Counted from the first letter of the stretch, positions 11,406-20,715 are shown. The stretch is 64,000 nucleotides of DNA from Candidatus Brocadia pituitae (GCA_017347445.1 AP021856.1:2798613-2862612), one strand, 5' to 3'. Program-made: numbers and translations. The notes: a model not told the origin generated them from the sequence alone.

Positions 11406-12608
11406 TTATTCAATAATTTTCGTAACAACCCCAGCTCCGACCGTCTTTCCGCCTTCCCGGATGGCAAACCGCAGACCCTCATCCATCGCTACCGCCGTCA
11501 GCAACTCCACATTCACCTTTACATTATCCCCAGGCATCACCATCTCCGCACCACCCGTCAAACTCACCACCCCAGTCACATCCGTCGTCCTAAAGTAAAA
11601 CTGCGGCCGATACCCGTTAAAAAACGGCGTATGCCTCCCCCCTTCTTCCTTCGTCAGAACATATGCCTCCGCCTCATACTTCTTATGCGGCGTTATGCTC
11701 CCAGGTTTCGCCAACACCTGCCCTCGCTCCAAATCCTCCTTCTCCACACCTCTCAACAACACCCCAAGGTTATCCCCAGCCTGGCCCTCATCCAGCGTCT
11801 TATTAAACATCTCCACCCCAGTCACCACAGACTTCTTCAAATCAGGCTTTATCCCAACAATATCCACCTCGTCTCCCACCTTCACCCTGCCACGCTCCAC
11901 CCTGCCAGTCCCCACCGTCCCCCTACCCTTTATGCTAAACACATCCTCTATTGACATCAAAAATGGCTTGTCTATTTCCCTCACCGGATCCGGAATATAC
12001 GTGTCCACCGCATCCATCAGCTTCAACACCGGACCACAATTCGCACACGACGCACTACCACATCCACACTCATTCGCCTTCAGCGCAGAACCACGTATCA
12101 CCGGTATCTCATCCCCGGGAAAATTATACTTGCTCAGCAACTCACGCACCTCCATCTCCACCAAATCCAGCAACTCCTTGTCCTCCAGCATATCCACCTT
12201 GTTCATAAACACCACTATCCTCGGCACACCCACCTGCCTCGCTAAAAGTATATGCTCCCGCGTCTGCGGCATCGGTCCATCAGGCGCACTCACCACCAAA
12301 ATCGCCCCATCCATCTGCGCCGCACCCGTTATCATGTTCTTCACATAATCCGCATGACCAGGACAATCCACATGCGCATAATGCCTCTTCTGCGTCTCGT
12401 ACTCCACGTGCGATATCGCTATCGTTATCCCACGCTCCCTCTCCTCGGGCGCCTTGTCAATCGAATCGTACGGCCTATCCTTTGCCAATCCCTGCTTCGA
12501 CAATACATGCGTTATTACCGACGTTAACGTCGTCTTCCCATGATCCACATGACCTATCGTCCCTACGTTCACATGCGGCTTCGTCCGCTTAAATATCTCT
12601 TTACCCAT
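11406..12608 (-). CDS. tuf: translation elongation factor Tu
   Basis: GTPase that delivers aminoacyl-tRNA to the ribosome, 400 residues. G1 is GHVDHGKT (19-26), G3 DCPGH (81-85), G4 NKVD (136-139) and G5 GSALK (173-177). Directly after G5 is a short insert with four cysteines at 181, 183, 188 and 191 (pattern CxCx4CxxC), which looks like a metal site and is absent from E. coli EF-Tu. Domains 2 and 3 are complete to [10 protein letters not shown]. The ATG follows a GGGGGAG site. tRNA-Thr(GGU) lies 68 bp upstream, reproducing the thrT-tufB arrangement. Confidence 0.98.
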   Translation of the reverse strand: MGKEIFKRTKPHVNVGTIGHVDHGKTTLTSVITHVLSKQGLAKDRPYDSIDKAPEERERGITIAISHVEYETQKRHYAHVDCPGHADYVKNMITGAAQMDGAILVVSAPDGPMPQTREHILLARQVGVPRIVVFMNKVDMLEDKELLDLVEMEVRELLSKYNFPGDEIPVIRGSALKANECGCGSASCANCGPVLKLMDAVDTYIPDPVREIDKPFLMSIEDVFSIKGRGTVGTGRVERGRVKVGDEVDIVGIKPDLKKSVVTGVEMFNKTLDEGQAGDNLGVLLRGVEKEDLERGQVLAKPGSITPHKKYEAEAYVLTKEEGGRHTPFFNGYRPQFYFRTTDVTGVVSLTGGAEMVMPGDNVKVNVELLTAVAMDEGLRFAIREGGKTVGAGVVTKIIE

Positions 12609-12676
12609 GGTGGCAAACTCCCCCTATTTCACATCCATACCAATTTATCTGTTAATTCTAAAGCTTTTTATTTTTA

Positions 12677-12751
12677 TGGAGCTGCTGATGGGATTTGAAC
12701 CCATGACCTCGTCCTTACCAAGGACGTGCTCCACCACTGAGCTACAGCAGC
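12677..12751 (-). tRNA. tRNA-Thr (anticodon GGT)
   Basis: Minus-strand cloverleaf with acceptor GCTGCTG/CAGCAGC, anticodon stem CGTCC/GGACG with loop TTGGTAA (anticodon GGT), a T arm with GGTTCAAATCC, discriminator T and an encoded CCA. It immediately precedes tuf. Confidence 0.97.
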
Positions 12752-12902
12752 AAATATGTTCTTGAGATTCAGAATATCAGGATGCCGTCTCTTTCTAGTT
12801 GCTGAACATAACCGCAGAATTGGTGAATTATAGCAATTAAAAAATAAATGTCAACCACAAATATACTTAATTTTTAACATTTTCATGAAAAATAAAAATC
12901 AA

Positions 12903-12973
12903 AGCGGGCGATGGGAATCGAACCCACATGACTAGCTTGGAAGGCTAGGGCTCTACCATTGAGCTACGCCCGC
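12903..12973 (-). tRNA. tRNA-Gly (anticodon TCC)
   Basis: Minus-strand cloverleaf with acceptor GCGGGCG/CGCCCGC, anticodon stem CTAGC/GCTAG with loop CTTCCAA (anticodon TCC) and a T loop with GGTTCGATTCC. Unlike its neighbours the 3' CCA is not encoded (the next bases read TTG), so CCA must be added by the nucleotidyltransferase. Confidence 0.97.
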
Positions 12974-13006
12974 AGAAACTCGAAAGATTGGTACGCTTTG
13001 CAAATA

Positions 13007-13091
13007 TGGTGGGTGGAGGAGGATTCGAACCTCCGAAGGCTATGCCAACAGATTTACAGTCTGTCCCCTTTGGCCACTCGGGAATCCACCC
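13007..13091 (-). tRNA. tRNA-Tyr (anticodon GTA)
   Basis: Minus-strand class II tRNA of 85 nt with a long variable arm. Acceptor GGGTGGA/TCCACCC, anticodon stem ACAGA/TCTGT with loop CTGTAAA (anticodon GTA), T arm with GGTTCGAATCC, discriminator A and encoded CCA. Confidence 0.97.
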
Positions 13092-13134
13092 TTTTTTTAA
13101 GCCCTTCTTAACCTGTGTCACAAAAAACACCTTA

Positions 13135-13209
13135 TGGAGCTAGCGGTGGGACTCGAACCCACAACCTGCGGTTTACAAAACCGCTGCTCCGCCGTTGAGC
13201 TACGCTAGC
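13135..13209 (-). tRNA. tRNA-Thr (anticodon TGT)
   Basis: Minus-strand cloverleaf with acceptor GCTAGCG/CGCTAGC, anticodon stem GCGGT/ACCGC with loop TTTGTAA (anticodon TGT), T arm with GGTTCGAGTCC, discriminator T and encoded CCA. It is the first tRNA of the Thr-Tyr-Gly-Thr cluster leading into tuf. Confidence 0.97.
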
Positions 13210-13223
13210 TCAGAAAACGCAAT

Positions 13224-13251
13224 ATGTTATCAAAACATTGTAATTATTCAA
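13224..13251 (-). promoter_or_regulatory. candidate sigma-70 promoter of the tRNA-tuf operon
   Basis: On the minus strand TTGAAT and TAACAT are separated by 16 bp. Transcription would start about 7 nt before tRNA-Thr(TGT). Both boxes match four of six consensus bases and the position fits, but no other support is available. Confidence 0.45.
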
Positions 13252-13270
13252 GAAAAATTTACTGTCGGAA

Positions 13271-14413
13271 TCAAATACTGGTAAGATACCCTTCATAATT
13301 TCTTTTGATCTCATCCATGCTATCGGTCCCAAATTTTTCCAAAAACGCCCTGGCGATTTCAAAGGCAACCATGGCTTCACACACAACAGCGGCGGCAGGA
13401 ACAGCGCACACATCAGATCGTTCGTATGTTGCGGTAATCGGTTCTTTTGTCAATAAATCCACAGACCGTAATGGCTTTTTCAACGTTGGAATAGGTTTCA
13501 TATATGCCCGCGCCACAATCGGTTCGCCATTACTGATACCGCCTTCTATCCCTCCGGCATTATTGGTTAACCTCTTGAATCCGCCCGTTAACAGCTTGTC
13601 CTGCCGGGGCTTCTCATAAAAAATTTCGTCATGTACCTCCGAACCAACTTTATTGGCAGCATTACAACCCAAACCCAGCTCTACCCCTTTAATGGCTTGG
13701 ACAGACATCAGGGCATAGGCAAGCCTTGCATCCAATTTCATATCCCACTGGGTATGGTTTCCTAATCCTACCGGCAACCCATAGGCAATCACCTCAATGA
13801 TCCCTCCAAGGGAATCGCCTTTTTCTGTCGTCTGTCTAATCTTTTCCATAATCTTGCCTTCGATATCCTGATCAATGCAATAGAGAGGACTTTTATCACG
13901 AATGGTCCTTGCGATATCAATATCTTTCTTATTGAGAAATTTATCCGATGTTATCCCCCCTATCCCCTGTACATAACCAAATACCCCTATTCCGAAGGAA
14001 GAAAGCAAAATCTTTGCTACCGCACCGGCAGCCACACGTGCGGCAGTTTCCCTTGCGCTTGCGCGTTCCAAAATATTACGTGCATCCTGTTCGTGATATT
14101 TGATCACACCAGATAAGTCCGCATGGCCTGGCCTGGGACGGGTAACCGCCGGCAACTCATCAATCTTATGATCGCGGTTTTTAATCATCAAACAAACTGG
14201 ACTCCCCAAGGTCGTATTTTTTCTGATTCCACAAAGAATTTCCACGCAATCATCCTCGATCTGCATCCTCCCGCCTCTTCCCATCCCCCCCTGCCTTCGC
14301 TTCAAATCCGCATTGATAACCGACGTATCAATAAATACTCCCGCTGGAAATCCTTCTATGATTGCAATCAGACATTTCCCGTGCGATTCACCGGCAGTTT
14401 TAAAATACAGCAT
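13271..14413 (-). CDS. aroC: chorismate synthase
   Basis: Last step of the shikimate pathway: 5-enolpyruvylshikimate-3-phosphate to chorismate, using reduced FMN. The ATG at 14413 (MLYFKTAGESHG) was chosen because GGAG lies 7 nt upstream; an upstream TTG at 14434 would add seven atypical residues. The protein has 380 residues. Family signatures are FKTAGESHGK at the N-terminus, RPRPGHADLSGVIKYHEQDARN, SARETAARVAAGA near residue 130, and GIEGGISNGEPI. It lies upstream of the tRNA cluster on the same strand, 61 bp away. No other aromatic pathway gene is adjacent. Confidence 0.96.
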   Translation of the reverse strand: MLYFKTAGESHGKCLIAIIEGFPAGVFIDTSVINADLKRRQGGMGRGGRMQIEDDCVEILCGIRKNTTLGSPVCLMIKNRDHKIDELPAVTRPRPGHADLSGVIKYHEQDARNILERASARETAARVAAGAVAKILLSSFGIGVFGYVQGIGGITSDKFLNKKDIDIARTIRDKSPLYCIDQDIEGKIMEKIRQTTEKGDSLGGIIEVIAYGLPVGLGNHTQWDMKLDARLAYALMSVQAIKGVELGLGCNAANKVGSEVHDEIFYEKPRQDKLLTGGFKRLTNNAGGIEGGISNGEPIVARAYMKPIPTLKKPLRSVDLLTKEPITATYERSDVCAVPAAAVVCEAMVAFEIARAFLEKFGTDSMDEIKRNYEGYLTSI

Positions 14414-14514
14414 CCATCGTCTCCAAAACAGCAAGCGTATTATTATTTCGTTGCCTAAAATAATTCAGATATGCTAGAATTGCTTAATTATATATTTAAC
14501 CCTGAAAAATAACA

Positions 14515-15792
14515 ATGCAAATCCTTCCTATGTACAAGCTCTTCATCAGTCTTCGATATTTACGCAGCAGGAAGATATCGTTTTTTGCCATTGCCGGAGT
14601 TGCCGTAGGAGTGATGACCCTGATCGTTGTATTGTCAGTAATGAACGGCTTTGATCAGGAACTCCGGAGCAGGATAAGAGGCACACTGGCACATATTATT
14701 ATTTTGAAAGGCGGTATGTATGGGCTTGAAGATCATCAACATGTCATTGAAAAAGTAAAGACCTTTGAACATGTCATTGCATGCGCACCCTATATAGAAG
14801 GACCAGCGCTTATTAAATTGAGAAACAGAAGGGAATTTGTCTATTTTAAAGGGATCGACCCTCATGCAGAGTCACGTGTGAGCGATTTTCAGTCATATAT
14901 CGCCCCCTTTGGGAATCGGCCGGAAGACCTGTTAATCACCCATGGAGAGAAAAAAACGGCCAGCATTTTCGGCGGTTCAGAATTACTCAGGCTTGGACCG
15001 GGTGAACCGGAAAAAGACCCTGCAAGCTTTATTCAAAACGGAGAACAGGTCGTGCTCGTCACCTTAAAAGAATGGGATAAGATAAGCGTAAAGGCATTTG
15101 AAGTTACCGGGAAATTCAGATCGGGCATGTACGACTTCGATAAAAATTACGTGTATATCCCCCTTCCGGTGGCACAGGAATTAACCGGCACAAAGGAAAA
15201 AGACGCCGTCTCCGGAATAAGCGTAAAGTTAGATGATTACCGCTATGCAAACGAGGTTCGGGATCAACTGCAGGCTGCGTTGGGTTTTGAATATTATGTA
15301 CAAACATGGGAAGACGCGAGAAAGACCTTTTTAACGGCGGTAATGATGGAAAGACGTGTGATGGCGCTCATTTTGTTCTTTATCCTTGTGGTTGCAGGAT
15401 TCAATATCCTTGCAATCCTCACCATGATTGTCCTTGAAAAATCCAAAGATATTGGCATCCTCAAGGCTCTTGGCACAACCACGCGGGGAATTATGGCCAT
15501 CTTCCTTTTACATGGTCTGCTTATTGGCAGTATGGGTGCATCTCTGGGAGTTGCAGCAGGACTGTCTATTGTGTTACGGATTAACTGGCTGGAAAACGTG
15601 CTTTACCATACTACGGGATGGAGGCCATTTCCGCCTGAGGTTTACTATTTTAATCAAATACCCACCGTAATAAGTCCGGTGAGCATTGCTATCACTGCGG
15701 TAATTGCTATCGTAAGCAGTGTGGTGTTTAGTCTCTACCCTGCATTGCGTGCTGCGCGGCTAGACCCGGTTGTAACCTTGCGCTATGAATAA
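14515..15792 (+). CDS. lipoprotein-releasing ABC transporter permease, LolC/LolE type
   Basis: FtsX/MacB-type membrane subunit, 425 residues, like those that extract lipoproteins from the inner membrane. The N-terminus LFISLRYLRSRKISFFAIAGVAVGVMTLIVVLSVMNGFDQELR is typical of LolC/LolE. One transmembrane helix lies near residues 22-44. A large periplasmic MacB-like domain follows, and three C-terminal helices lie at about 280-310, 325-350 and 385-410. The GILKALGTTTRGIMAIFLLHG cytoplasmic loop contacts the ATPase in this family. No lolD ATPase gene lies next to it. A second in-frame ATG (MYKLFISL) five codons in is an equally good start; neither has a clear ribosome binding site. Confidence 0.85.
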   Translation: MQILPMYKLFISLRYLRSRKISFFAIAGVAVGVMTLIVVLSVMNGFDQELRSRIRGTLAHIIILKGGMYGLEDHQHVIEKVKTFEHVIACAPYIEGPALIKLRNRREFVYFKGIDPHAESRVSDFQSYIAPFGNRPEDLLITHGEKKTASIFGGSELLRLGPGEPEKDPASFIQNGEQVVLVTLKEWDKISVKAFEVTGKFRSGMYDFDKNYVYIPLPVAQELTGTKEKDAVSGISVKLDDYRYANEVRDQLQAALGFEYYVQTWEDARKTFLTAVMMERRVMALILFFILVVAGFNILAILTMIVLEKSKDIGILKALGTTTRGIMAIFLLHGLLIGSMGASLGVAAGLSIVLRINWLENVLYHTTGWRPFPPEVYYFNQIPTVISPVSIAITAVIAIVSSVVFSLYPALRAARLDPVVTLRYE

Positions 15793-15905
15793 CCGGTAGC
15801 GTGCCCCTTCTGATAAAACCTATTGACAGGCTGTAAGATTGCTGGTACCATTTCCGTTTTATCCCTTCTTGGAAAAGGCCACAAACAGACTTCTGGCGTA
15901 GTCAT

Positions 15906-16730
15906 ATGGTAAATTATTACGACATTCTCGAAGTGCATTATGAAGTAAGTACTGAAGAACTAAAACGTTCGTTCAGAACCCTCATCAAAAAATACCACCC
16001 GGATATCCACGGACAAAACAAGCTTTGGGCCGAAACTAAAACAAAGACTATTATCCAGGCTTATAAAACACTTGCCAACTCAACATCACGTGAACACTAC
16101 AACAGACAATACAGACATCTTTTACAGACAAAGAACAGACAAATACCCCCCAAAAAAACTGCGACAACATCGGCCTCAGACGATGGTCTTCAGGGACACA
16201 TCCGCATCGTTTTCACCGACCTTTTAAACGGACGTTTCCAGCAAGCTATTAAAAATTATGAACGTCTATTAAAAGATTATGCCGGCATTGACTTTTTTCT
16301 ATTTTTCAATAAAAGGGACTATATTGACTGTAAATTTCTCCTGGCTGAGGCGTATGAGAAACTTGAGAAATACGATACGGCCATCAATCTTTACGAATTG
16401 ATCCTCGAACGGGGAAAGGGCGACACCCACCGCAATCACTTGCTCCACGAGATTAAAGAACGGATTAGAAACATCTATTGCCGCAACCTGGCACGTAATA
16501 CTACCCCGGAAAAGGCCCTGGGTTATTATGAAAAGGTACTACGACTAAATTTATATAAAAACGAAAACGCCTTTCTTTATAAAAAAATAGCTGAGTGTTA
16601 CCTCAAATTACATGAATATGAAAATGCCTTACAGCACCTCACTATTGCCCTGACGTTAAAGCCGAACCTTCAGGGCGCTCATAAACTCAAGATAAAACTC
16701 AAGCAACATATTCCAAACTTTGCCATATAG
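15906..16730 (+). CDS. DnaJ-domain protein with TPR repeats
   Basis: Membrane-free protein of 274 residues. Residues 3-70 form a J domain ([30 protein letters not shown]) with an intact HPD motif, so it should stimulate a DnaK-type ATPase. The Gly/Phe and zinc regions of true DnaJ are absent. The C-terminal half has TPR-like helices (for example [29 protein letters not shown] and [22 protein letters not shown]). It ends two bases before purC and is probably co-transcribed with it. Client and partner are unknown. Confidence 0.8.
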   Translation: MVNYYDILEVHYEVSTEELKRSFRTLIKKYHPDIHGQNKLWAETKTKTIIQAYKTLANSTSREHYNRQYRHLLQTKNRQIPPKKTATTSASDDGLQGHIRIVFTDLLNGRFQQAIKNYERLLKDYAGIDFFLFFNKRDYIDCKFLLAEAYEKLEKYDTAINLYELILERGKGDTHRNHLLHEIKERIRNIYCRNLARNTTPEKALGYYEKVLRLNLYKNENAFLYKKIAECYLKLHEYENALQHLTIALTLKPNLQGAHKLKIKLKQHIPNFAI

Positions 16731-16732
16731 CC

Positions 16733-17638
16733 ATGAACAACAAAGCCACTCCTCTTCTTACAACAAATATTCCGGAACTCAAATTGTGTAACCGCGGAAA
16801 AGTTCGAGATATCTATGAAATAAATGACACCTTATTAATTATCACAACAGACCGTATCTCGGCCTTTGATGTTGTCCTACCCAGCGGCATCCCTTACAAA
16901 GGGCAGGTGCTTACCGGACTCTCTGAATTCTGGTTCAAATATACCTCCCGAATCATAGAAAACCACCTGATTACCACCCACATAGAACATATGGATAACC
17001 CTGTGGTATCACAGCACAAAGATATCCTGGCTGGCAGAACTATGCTGGTAAAGAAAGTTAAGGTTGTTCCTGTAGAATGTGTCGTTCGCGGTTACCTGGC
17101 TGGCTCTGGCTGGAAGGAATACCAAAAAACCCAAACCATTTGCGGCATAAAATTGCCGGCAGGTCTCAGGGAATCTGATCAACTCCCCGAGCCTATCTTT
17201 ACCCCATCCACAAAAGCGACTATTGGACACGACGAGAATATCACTTTTTCGCAGGTTACCGATATGGTCGGCAAAGAACTCGCCGAAGAATTGAAAGAAA
17301 AAAGCATGAAACTGTATCTCCTTGCCCGCGATTATGCCCTTGACCGGGACATCATCATCTGCGATACCAAGTTTGAATGGGGCATTACGGAGAATAATAC
17401 AACGATACTCATCGATGAAGCGCTCACACCGGATTCATCCCGTTTTTGGCCGAGGGATGGTTATGCATCAGGAAAACCACAACAATCTTACGACAAACAA
17501 TTTATCCGTGATTACCTCGAGAGCATTCATTGGAACAAGAAACCGCCGGCACCGGCCCTCCCACCTGAAATCGTCCAAAAGACCTCTGAAAAATACCTGA
17601 GCGCGTACAAAGCACTTACTGGTAAAAGCCTGATATAG
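16733..17638 (+). CDS. purC: phosphoribosylaminoimidazole-succinocarboxamide synthase (SAICAR synthetase)
   Basis: Purine biosynthesis: ligates CAIR and aspartate with ATP. The 301 residues match the yeast-like longer form of PurC. Motifs are [36 protein letters not shown] (nucleotide and substrate binding, residues 21-56), [25 protein letters not shown] and [13 protein letters not shown]. It starts two bases after the DnaJ-TPR gene. Confidence 0.96.
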   Translation: MNNKATPLLTTNIPELKLCNRGKVRDIYEINDTLLIITTDRISAFDVVLPSGIPYKGQVLTGLSEFWFKYTSRIIENHLITTHIEHMDNPVVSQHKDILAGRTMLVKKVKVVPVECVVRGYLAGSGWKEYQKTQTICGIKLPAGLRESDQLPEPIFTPSTKATIGHDENITFSQVTDMVGKELAEELKEKSMKLYLLARDYALDRDIIICDTKFEWGITENNTTILIDEALTPDSSRFWPRDGYASGKPQQSYDKQFIRDYLESIHWNKKPPAPALPPEIVQKTSEKYLSAYKALTGKSLI

Positions 17639-17721
17639 CATATTCACCAGATGCCTTATACGATATGTGCGATTTACGGCCTGAGAGACTCTAAAATTCA
17701 ACAGCCTCCATTCTTTACTCA

Positions 17722-17750
17722 TTGACACAACTCCACATAAACGATAGAAT
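17722..17750 (+). promoter_or_regulatory. sigma-70 promoter upstream of the suhB-like gene
   Basis: A perfect -35 TTGACA and a -10 TAGAAT (five of six) are separated by 17 bp, the optimal spacing. The start point would be near 17757, about 24 nt before the small open frame at 17781. Confidence 0.7.
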
Positions 17751-17780
17751 CTTTTTACTGAAAAATTGGAGTGAAAAAAA

Positions 17781-17876
17781 ATGAAAGAGGCGTTACGATA
17801 TTTACAGAATGGCGGCAAAAGAATTTATAAAGAAATTCAAATGTTGAAACTTTATCAGGATTATGAACACGGGTAA
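17781..17876 (+). CDS. 31-codon small open frame overlapping the inositol monophosphatase start
   Basis: Encodes a basic 31-residue peptide starting MKEALRYLQNGGKRIYKEIQ. It has GGAG 9 nt before the ATG and sits just downstream of a strong promoter. Its last 14 nt overlap the start of the next gene, which suggests translational coupling or a leader peptide. It could also be the stub of a longer lost gene. No function is assigned. Confidence 0.4.
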   Translation: MKEALRYLQNGGKRIYKEIQMLKLYQDYEHG

Positions 17877-18666
17877 TTTGAATAATTATTTAACTGTTGC
17901 GCGAGAGGCCGCTCTTCAAGCAGGGATAATTTTAAAAGAGCACTTCGGACAGATATGCCCCTCCATGATTAACGAAAAAGCCACAAACGATTACGTGACC
18001 GTTGTCGACAGAAAGTCTGAAGACATTATTAAAGAGTATATCAAATCGCACTTCCAGAACCATGACATCATAGCAGAAGAATCTCCGGAAGAACGGCATT
18101 CCTCCCCTTTTTTATGGATCATCGACCCCCTAGACGGCACCATGAATTATATTCACGGTCTGCCGAGTTTCGCCGTCTCTATTGCTTTGGTGATTGAAGG
18201 GAGTTTGGCAATGGGTCTTATCTACGAACCCCTGAGAGAAAATATCTATTCTGCAATACGGGGACACGGCTCTTTTAAGAATGACAGACGTATTCATGTC
18301 TCCTCTTCTGAAACCTTGAGCACCGCCCTGATTGCAACGGGTTTTCCTTTCAGGATAAAGAGCGTTATTGATTCCTATCTCCGGGTATTTAAAGATCTTT
18401 TTATGCGGGCAACTGGCATCAGAAGAGGCGGATCGGCCTGTCTCGACCTTGCGTATACAGCAGAAGGCATCTTTGGCGGTTTTTTCGAATGTGCCCTCTC
18501 ACCATGGGACATAGCTGCGGGTGCACTTCTGGTAGAAGAAGCCGGCGGTGTGGTCACAGACTTCGAAGGTAAAAACCAGTATTTAAAAACCGGAAATATC
18601 ATTGCTGGTACCAAGGGAGTTCAGCGCGAGATGTTAAAGATTATCCAGGCAACGTTTCGGAATTAA
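17863..18666 (+). CDS. suhB: inositol monophosphatase family protein (SuhB type)
   Basis: Mg-dependent, Li-sensitive phosphatase acting on myo-inositol-1-phosphate or related sugar phosphates. It has 267 residues. Metal-binding motifs are complete: EES (about residues 74-76), DPLDGTMNY (about 88-96) and SPWDIAAGALLVEEAGG near residue 218. Residues 39-50 (ATNDYVTVVDRKSE) are the usual substrate lid. The symbol rests on family only; substrate cannot be told from sequence. The start overlaps the 31-codon frame upstream. Confidence 0.9.
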   Translation: MNTGNLNNYLTVAREAALQAGIILKEHFGQICPSMINEKATNDYVTVVDRKSEDIIKEYIKSHFQNHDIIAEESPEERHSSPFLWIIDPLDGTMNYIHGLPSFAVSIALVIEGSLAMGLIYEPLRENIYSAIRGHGSFKNDRRIHVSSSETLSTALIATGFPFRIKSVIDSYLRVFKDLFMRATGIRRGGSACLDLAYTAEGIFGGFFECALSPWDIAAGALLVEEAGGVVTDFEGKNQYLKTGNIIAGTKGVQREMLKIIQATFRN

Positions 18667-18875
18667 CAGACACTTTCTTTAAGTCTATCATCTCCCCACG
18701 AAATATAAAAATCTCACAAGATTGCGGTTATTCACATAATGAATCATGACAAGAATAAGCATGACAATACACGGATGTAGCATTTCATATACAGACGCCC
18801 AATTTATCCAATGCCTCATGGGTAAGGAAGTTTTTCGACAACTGGAAGGAATCGTTGAAGTAACAACGGTTATAA

Positions 18876-19076
18876 CCTTACGAGAAGTTCGCAGAAATGA
18901 TCGAGAAGCACTGGGCTGGTATTGCAGCTTACAACAGACTTGCAAACAAAGCCTTATTAGACTTTATCGAAGGTTTTAACAACGAGATTCGGCTAATCCA
19001 GAAGAGGGCGTATGGCTTGAGTGATGAGGCATATCTTCGGCTGAAAATTCTTACTTGTATGCTGAAGGAGATATAA
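18876..19076 (+). pseudogene. C-terminal relic of an ISL3-family transposase
   Basis: After an in-frame stop at 18873-18875, the frame reads PYEKFAEMIEKHWAGIAAYN and continues to FNNEIRLIQKRAYGLSDEAYLRLKILTCMLKEI, then stops. This resembles the last 60 or so residues of ISL3-type transposases (FNNKIR...RRAYG...YLRLKI). The catalytic part is missing. The rest of the gene-free stretch 18667-19296 holds only a short unrecognised frame (18746-18979) and sequence that looks like IS flank. Confidence 0.6.
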
Positions 19077-19296
19077 CGCTGCTCAATTTTATCCACTCAC
19101 TTACCTGGAGACCTTAAAACATATCAGGCATGGCTTGAAATGTCTTGATAAATTTTAAAATTTGGCCGAAATTACTTGCAAATTTTATTGGCAGAGGTAA
19201 TATATCCTCAAATAGAGGTCAATTTGTTGTGTTCATTGACCAACCGCTATAGTACAGAAACATTTAACTTCCATCTTTTTCCGGAGGAAGAGTGCC

Positions 19297-20169
19297 ATGA
19301 TGACCAGAAAATCTCAAAAATTTAATTGCATTGTAGTCGTAGCGTTATTTGTTGTTATACTACAGCTTCTAAGCGGTAACATAGGTCTTGGCGAAGAAAA
19401 TGAATACAAGCATTCTAAGCAAACGGAAAGATTTAAAAAAAGCACTTTTTCCCGATTTCAAGCGGGTCTTCATCATTCGCTAGGCGAATTGGAAGGAAAA
19501 TCAGATAACCTTGAGGCCATGAACCAAAACCTCGAAGGAAGGGTCAATATGCTTGCTTCTGAAAAGGACAAATTGAGTAAGGCGCATGCACAAATGAGAG
19601 TAAAGCAATCTACCTTAGAAAAAGAACAGGCCAGACTAAAGAAAAAGGCGACATCTCTTGAAGTAGCCTATAAAAAGTTAGCCAGCAAGACATCTGTTGC
19701 AAAGGCTCCAAAGAAAACAAAACCGGTTGCTCAAAAAAAATCAGGGACAAAAACGACACAAAAGAAAACGAGCGCTGCAAAAAAAAGTGCCGTCAAAACG
19801 GCAGCAGCAAAAAAACCAGGAAAGAAGACAACCCTGAATAAGAAGACAGAGACTCGGAGTGGAAAGATAGAGACCGCATCTTCTTTATCCCCGTATCAGC
19901 AAAGAGTGACTGAAGTGAAAAAGCCTGAAGAAAAAGTCGTAACGGCCGATGTATTAGACATCAAAAAGATCAACGAGAAGGGGGTTGAATATGGAAGGAA
20001 GGGGATGTATGACGCGGCAATACAAGAATTTCAGAGGGTTGCAGCCTTAGAACCTAATATGCCAAATATTCACTACAACTTAGGTCTCGCTTACAAAAAA
20101 AAGGGGATGCAGGCAGAGGCCGACAGAGAATTTGCTGAATATGAACGATTAAAAGGGCAAAACAATTAA
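19297..20169 (+). CDS. exported coiled-coil protein with lysine-rich segment and C-terminal TPR
   Basis: Unrecognised 290-residue protein with a good GGAGGAAGAGTGCC site before the ATG. An N-terminal signal or anchor helix (about residues 12-30) is followed by a coiled coil (about 55-130, LEGKSDNLEAMNQNLEGRVNMLASEKDKL). A very basic Lys/Ala/Thr segment follows (about 135-195, AKAPKKTKPVAQKK ... KKTSAAKKSAVKTAAAKK), similar in composition to histone H1 tails or cell-wall binding tails. It ends with a TPR unit (KGMYDAAIQEFQRVAALEPNMPNIHYNLGLAYKKKGM). It may be an envelope protein binding polyanions; this is inference. Confidence 0.7.
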   Translation: MMTRKSQKFNCIVVVALFVVILQLLSGNIGLGEENEYKHSKQTERFKKSTFSRFQAGLHHSLGELEGKSDNLEAMNQNLEGRVNMLASEKDKLSKAHAQMRVKQSTLEKEQARLKKKATSLEVAYKKLASKTSVAKAPKKTKPVAQKKSGTKTTQKKTSAAKKSAVKTAAAKKPGKKTTLNKKTETRSGKIETASSLSPYQQRVTEVKKPEEKVVTADVLDIKKINEKGVEYGRKGMYDAAIQEFQRVAALEPNMPNIHYNLGLAYKKKGMQAEADREFAEYERLKGQNN

Positions 20170-20262
20170 CAAACTCCAGAAAGCCTTAATCCAGAAAAAA
20201 AGCTGCAAATAGCATAATCCTGCATATCGATAAGAATTTCCCGCCATGTATGATAGCATTAC

Positions 20263-20715
20263 TTATCGTTGCATGAGTATTTCTATCTGTCGTATGTTAT
20301 CGTCCAAAACGGTCTCGTCTGGCAATTTTTCCACTTCCGCCTTAATAATATAAGTACCCTCTTTTAATCCTTCGGTATTCCAGGTATAGGTAATTTTCTG
20401 GGAAGACAGTGGGGCGAGTGTTTCAGCTTCTCTGCCGATTTGCTGTTTTGATGTTGGGCATGTCACCGTCAAGATGGTTGTTGCCTTTGTCGCCTTCTCG
20501 TTACCAACAACAACTTCAATATTGACCTTTCTGCCAATGGAAGCCCGTAGCGGTGCATCCAGCGATACAATGGTTACGCCAGCTACTACGGTTTCTGCCT
20601 TTTTCTTTTCTGCTGATGGACTACAATACGATGTTTTCATTGAAAACAATACCCCTATGAAAAGAATGAATAGACACATCATCGTCCTATCTTTTACAAA
20701 GCGTTTCACCTTCAT
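20263..20715 (-). CDS. secreted CARDB-like protein
   Basis: 150 residues with a signal peptide (about residues 10-32, MMCLFILFIGVLFSMKTSYC). A single beta-sandwich follows (SLDAPLRASIGRKVNIEVVVGNEKATKATTILTVTCPT ... EGTYIIKAEVEKLPDETVLDDNIRQIEI). The pattern matches CARDB-type domains found in surface and adhesion proteins. A cysteine at the end of the hydrophobic stretch could make it a lipoprotein, but no strict lipobox is seen. It is convergent with the preceding TPR protein gene. Confidence 0.65.
   Translation of the reverse strand: MKVKRFVKDRTMMCLFILFIGVLFSMKTSYCSPSAEKKKAETVVAGVTIVSLDAPLRASIGRKVNIEVVVGNEKATKATTILTVTCPTSKQQIGREAETLAPLSSQKITYTWNTEGLKEGTYIIKAEVEKLPDETVLDDNIRQIEILMQR

Noticed and set aside
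11202-12348. Long plus-strand frames opposite tuf and rpmG (250 and 217 codons)
   Set aside because: His/Pro/Ser-rich shadows of the conserved tuf sequence; no start signals or family resemblance.
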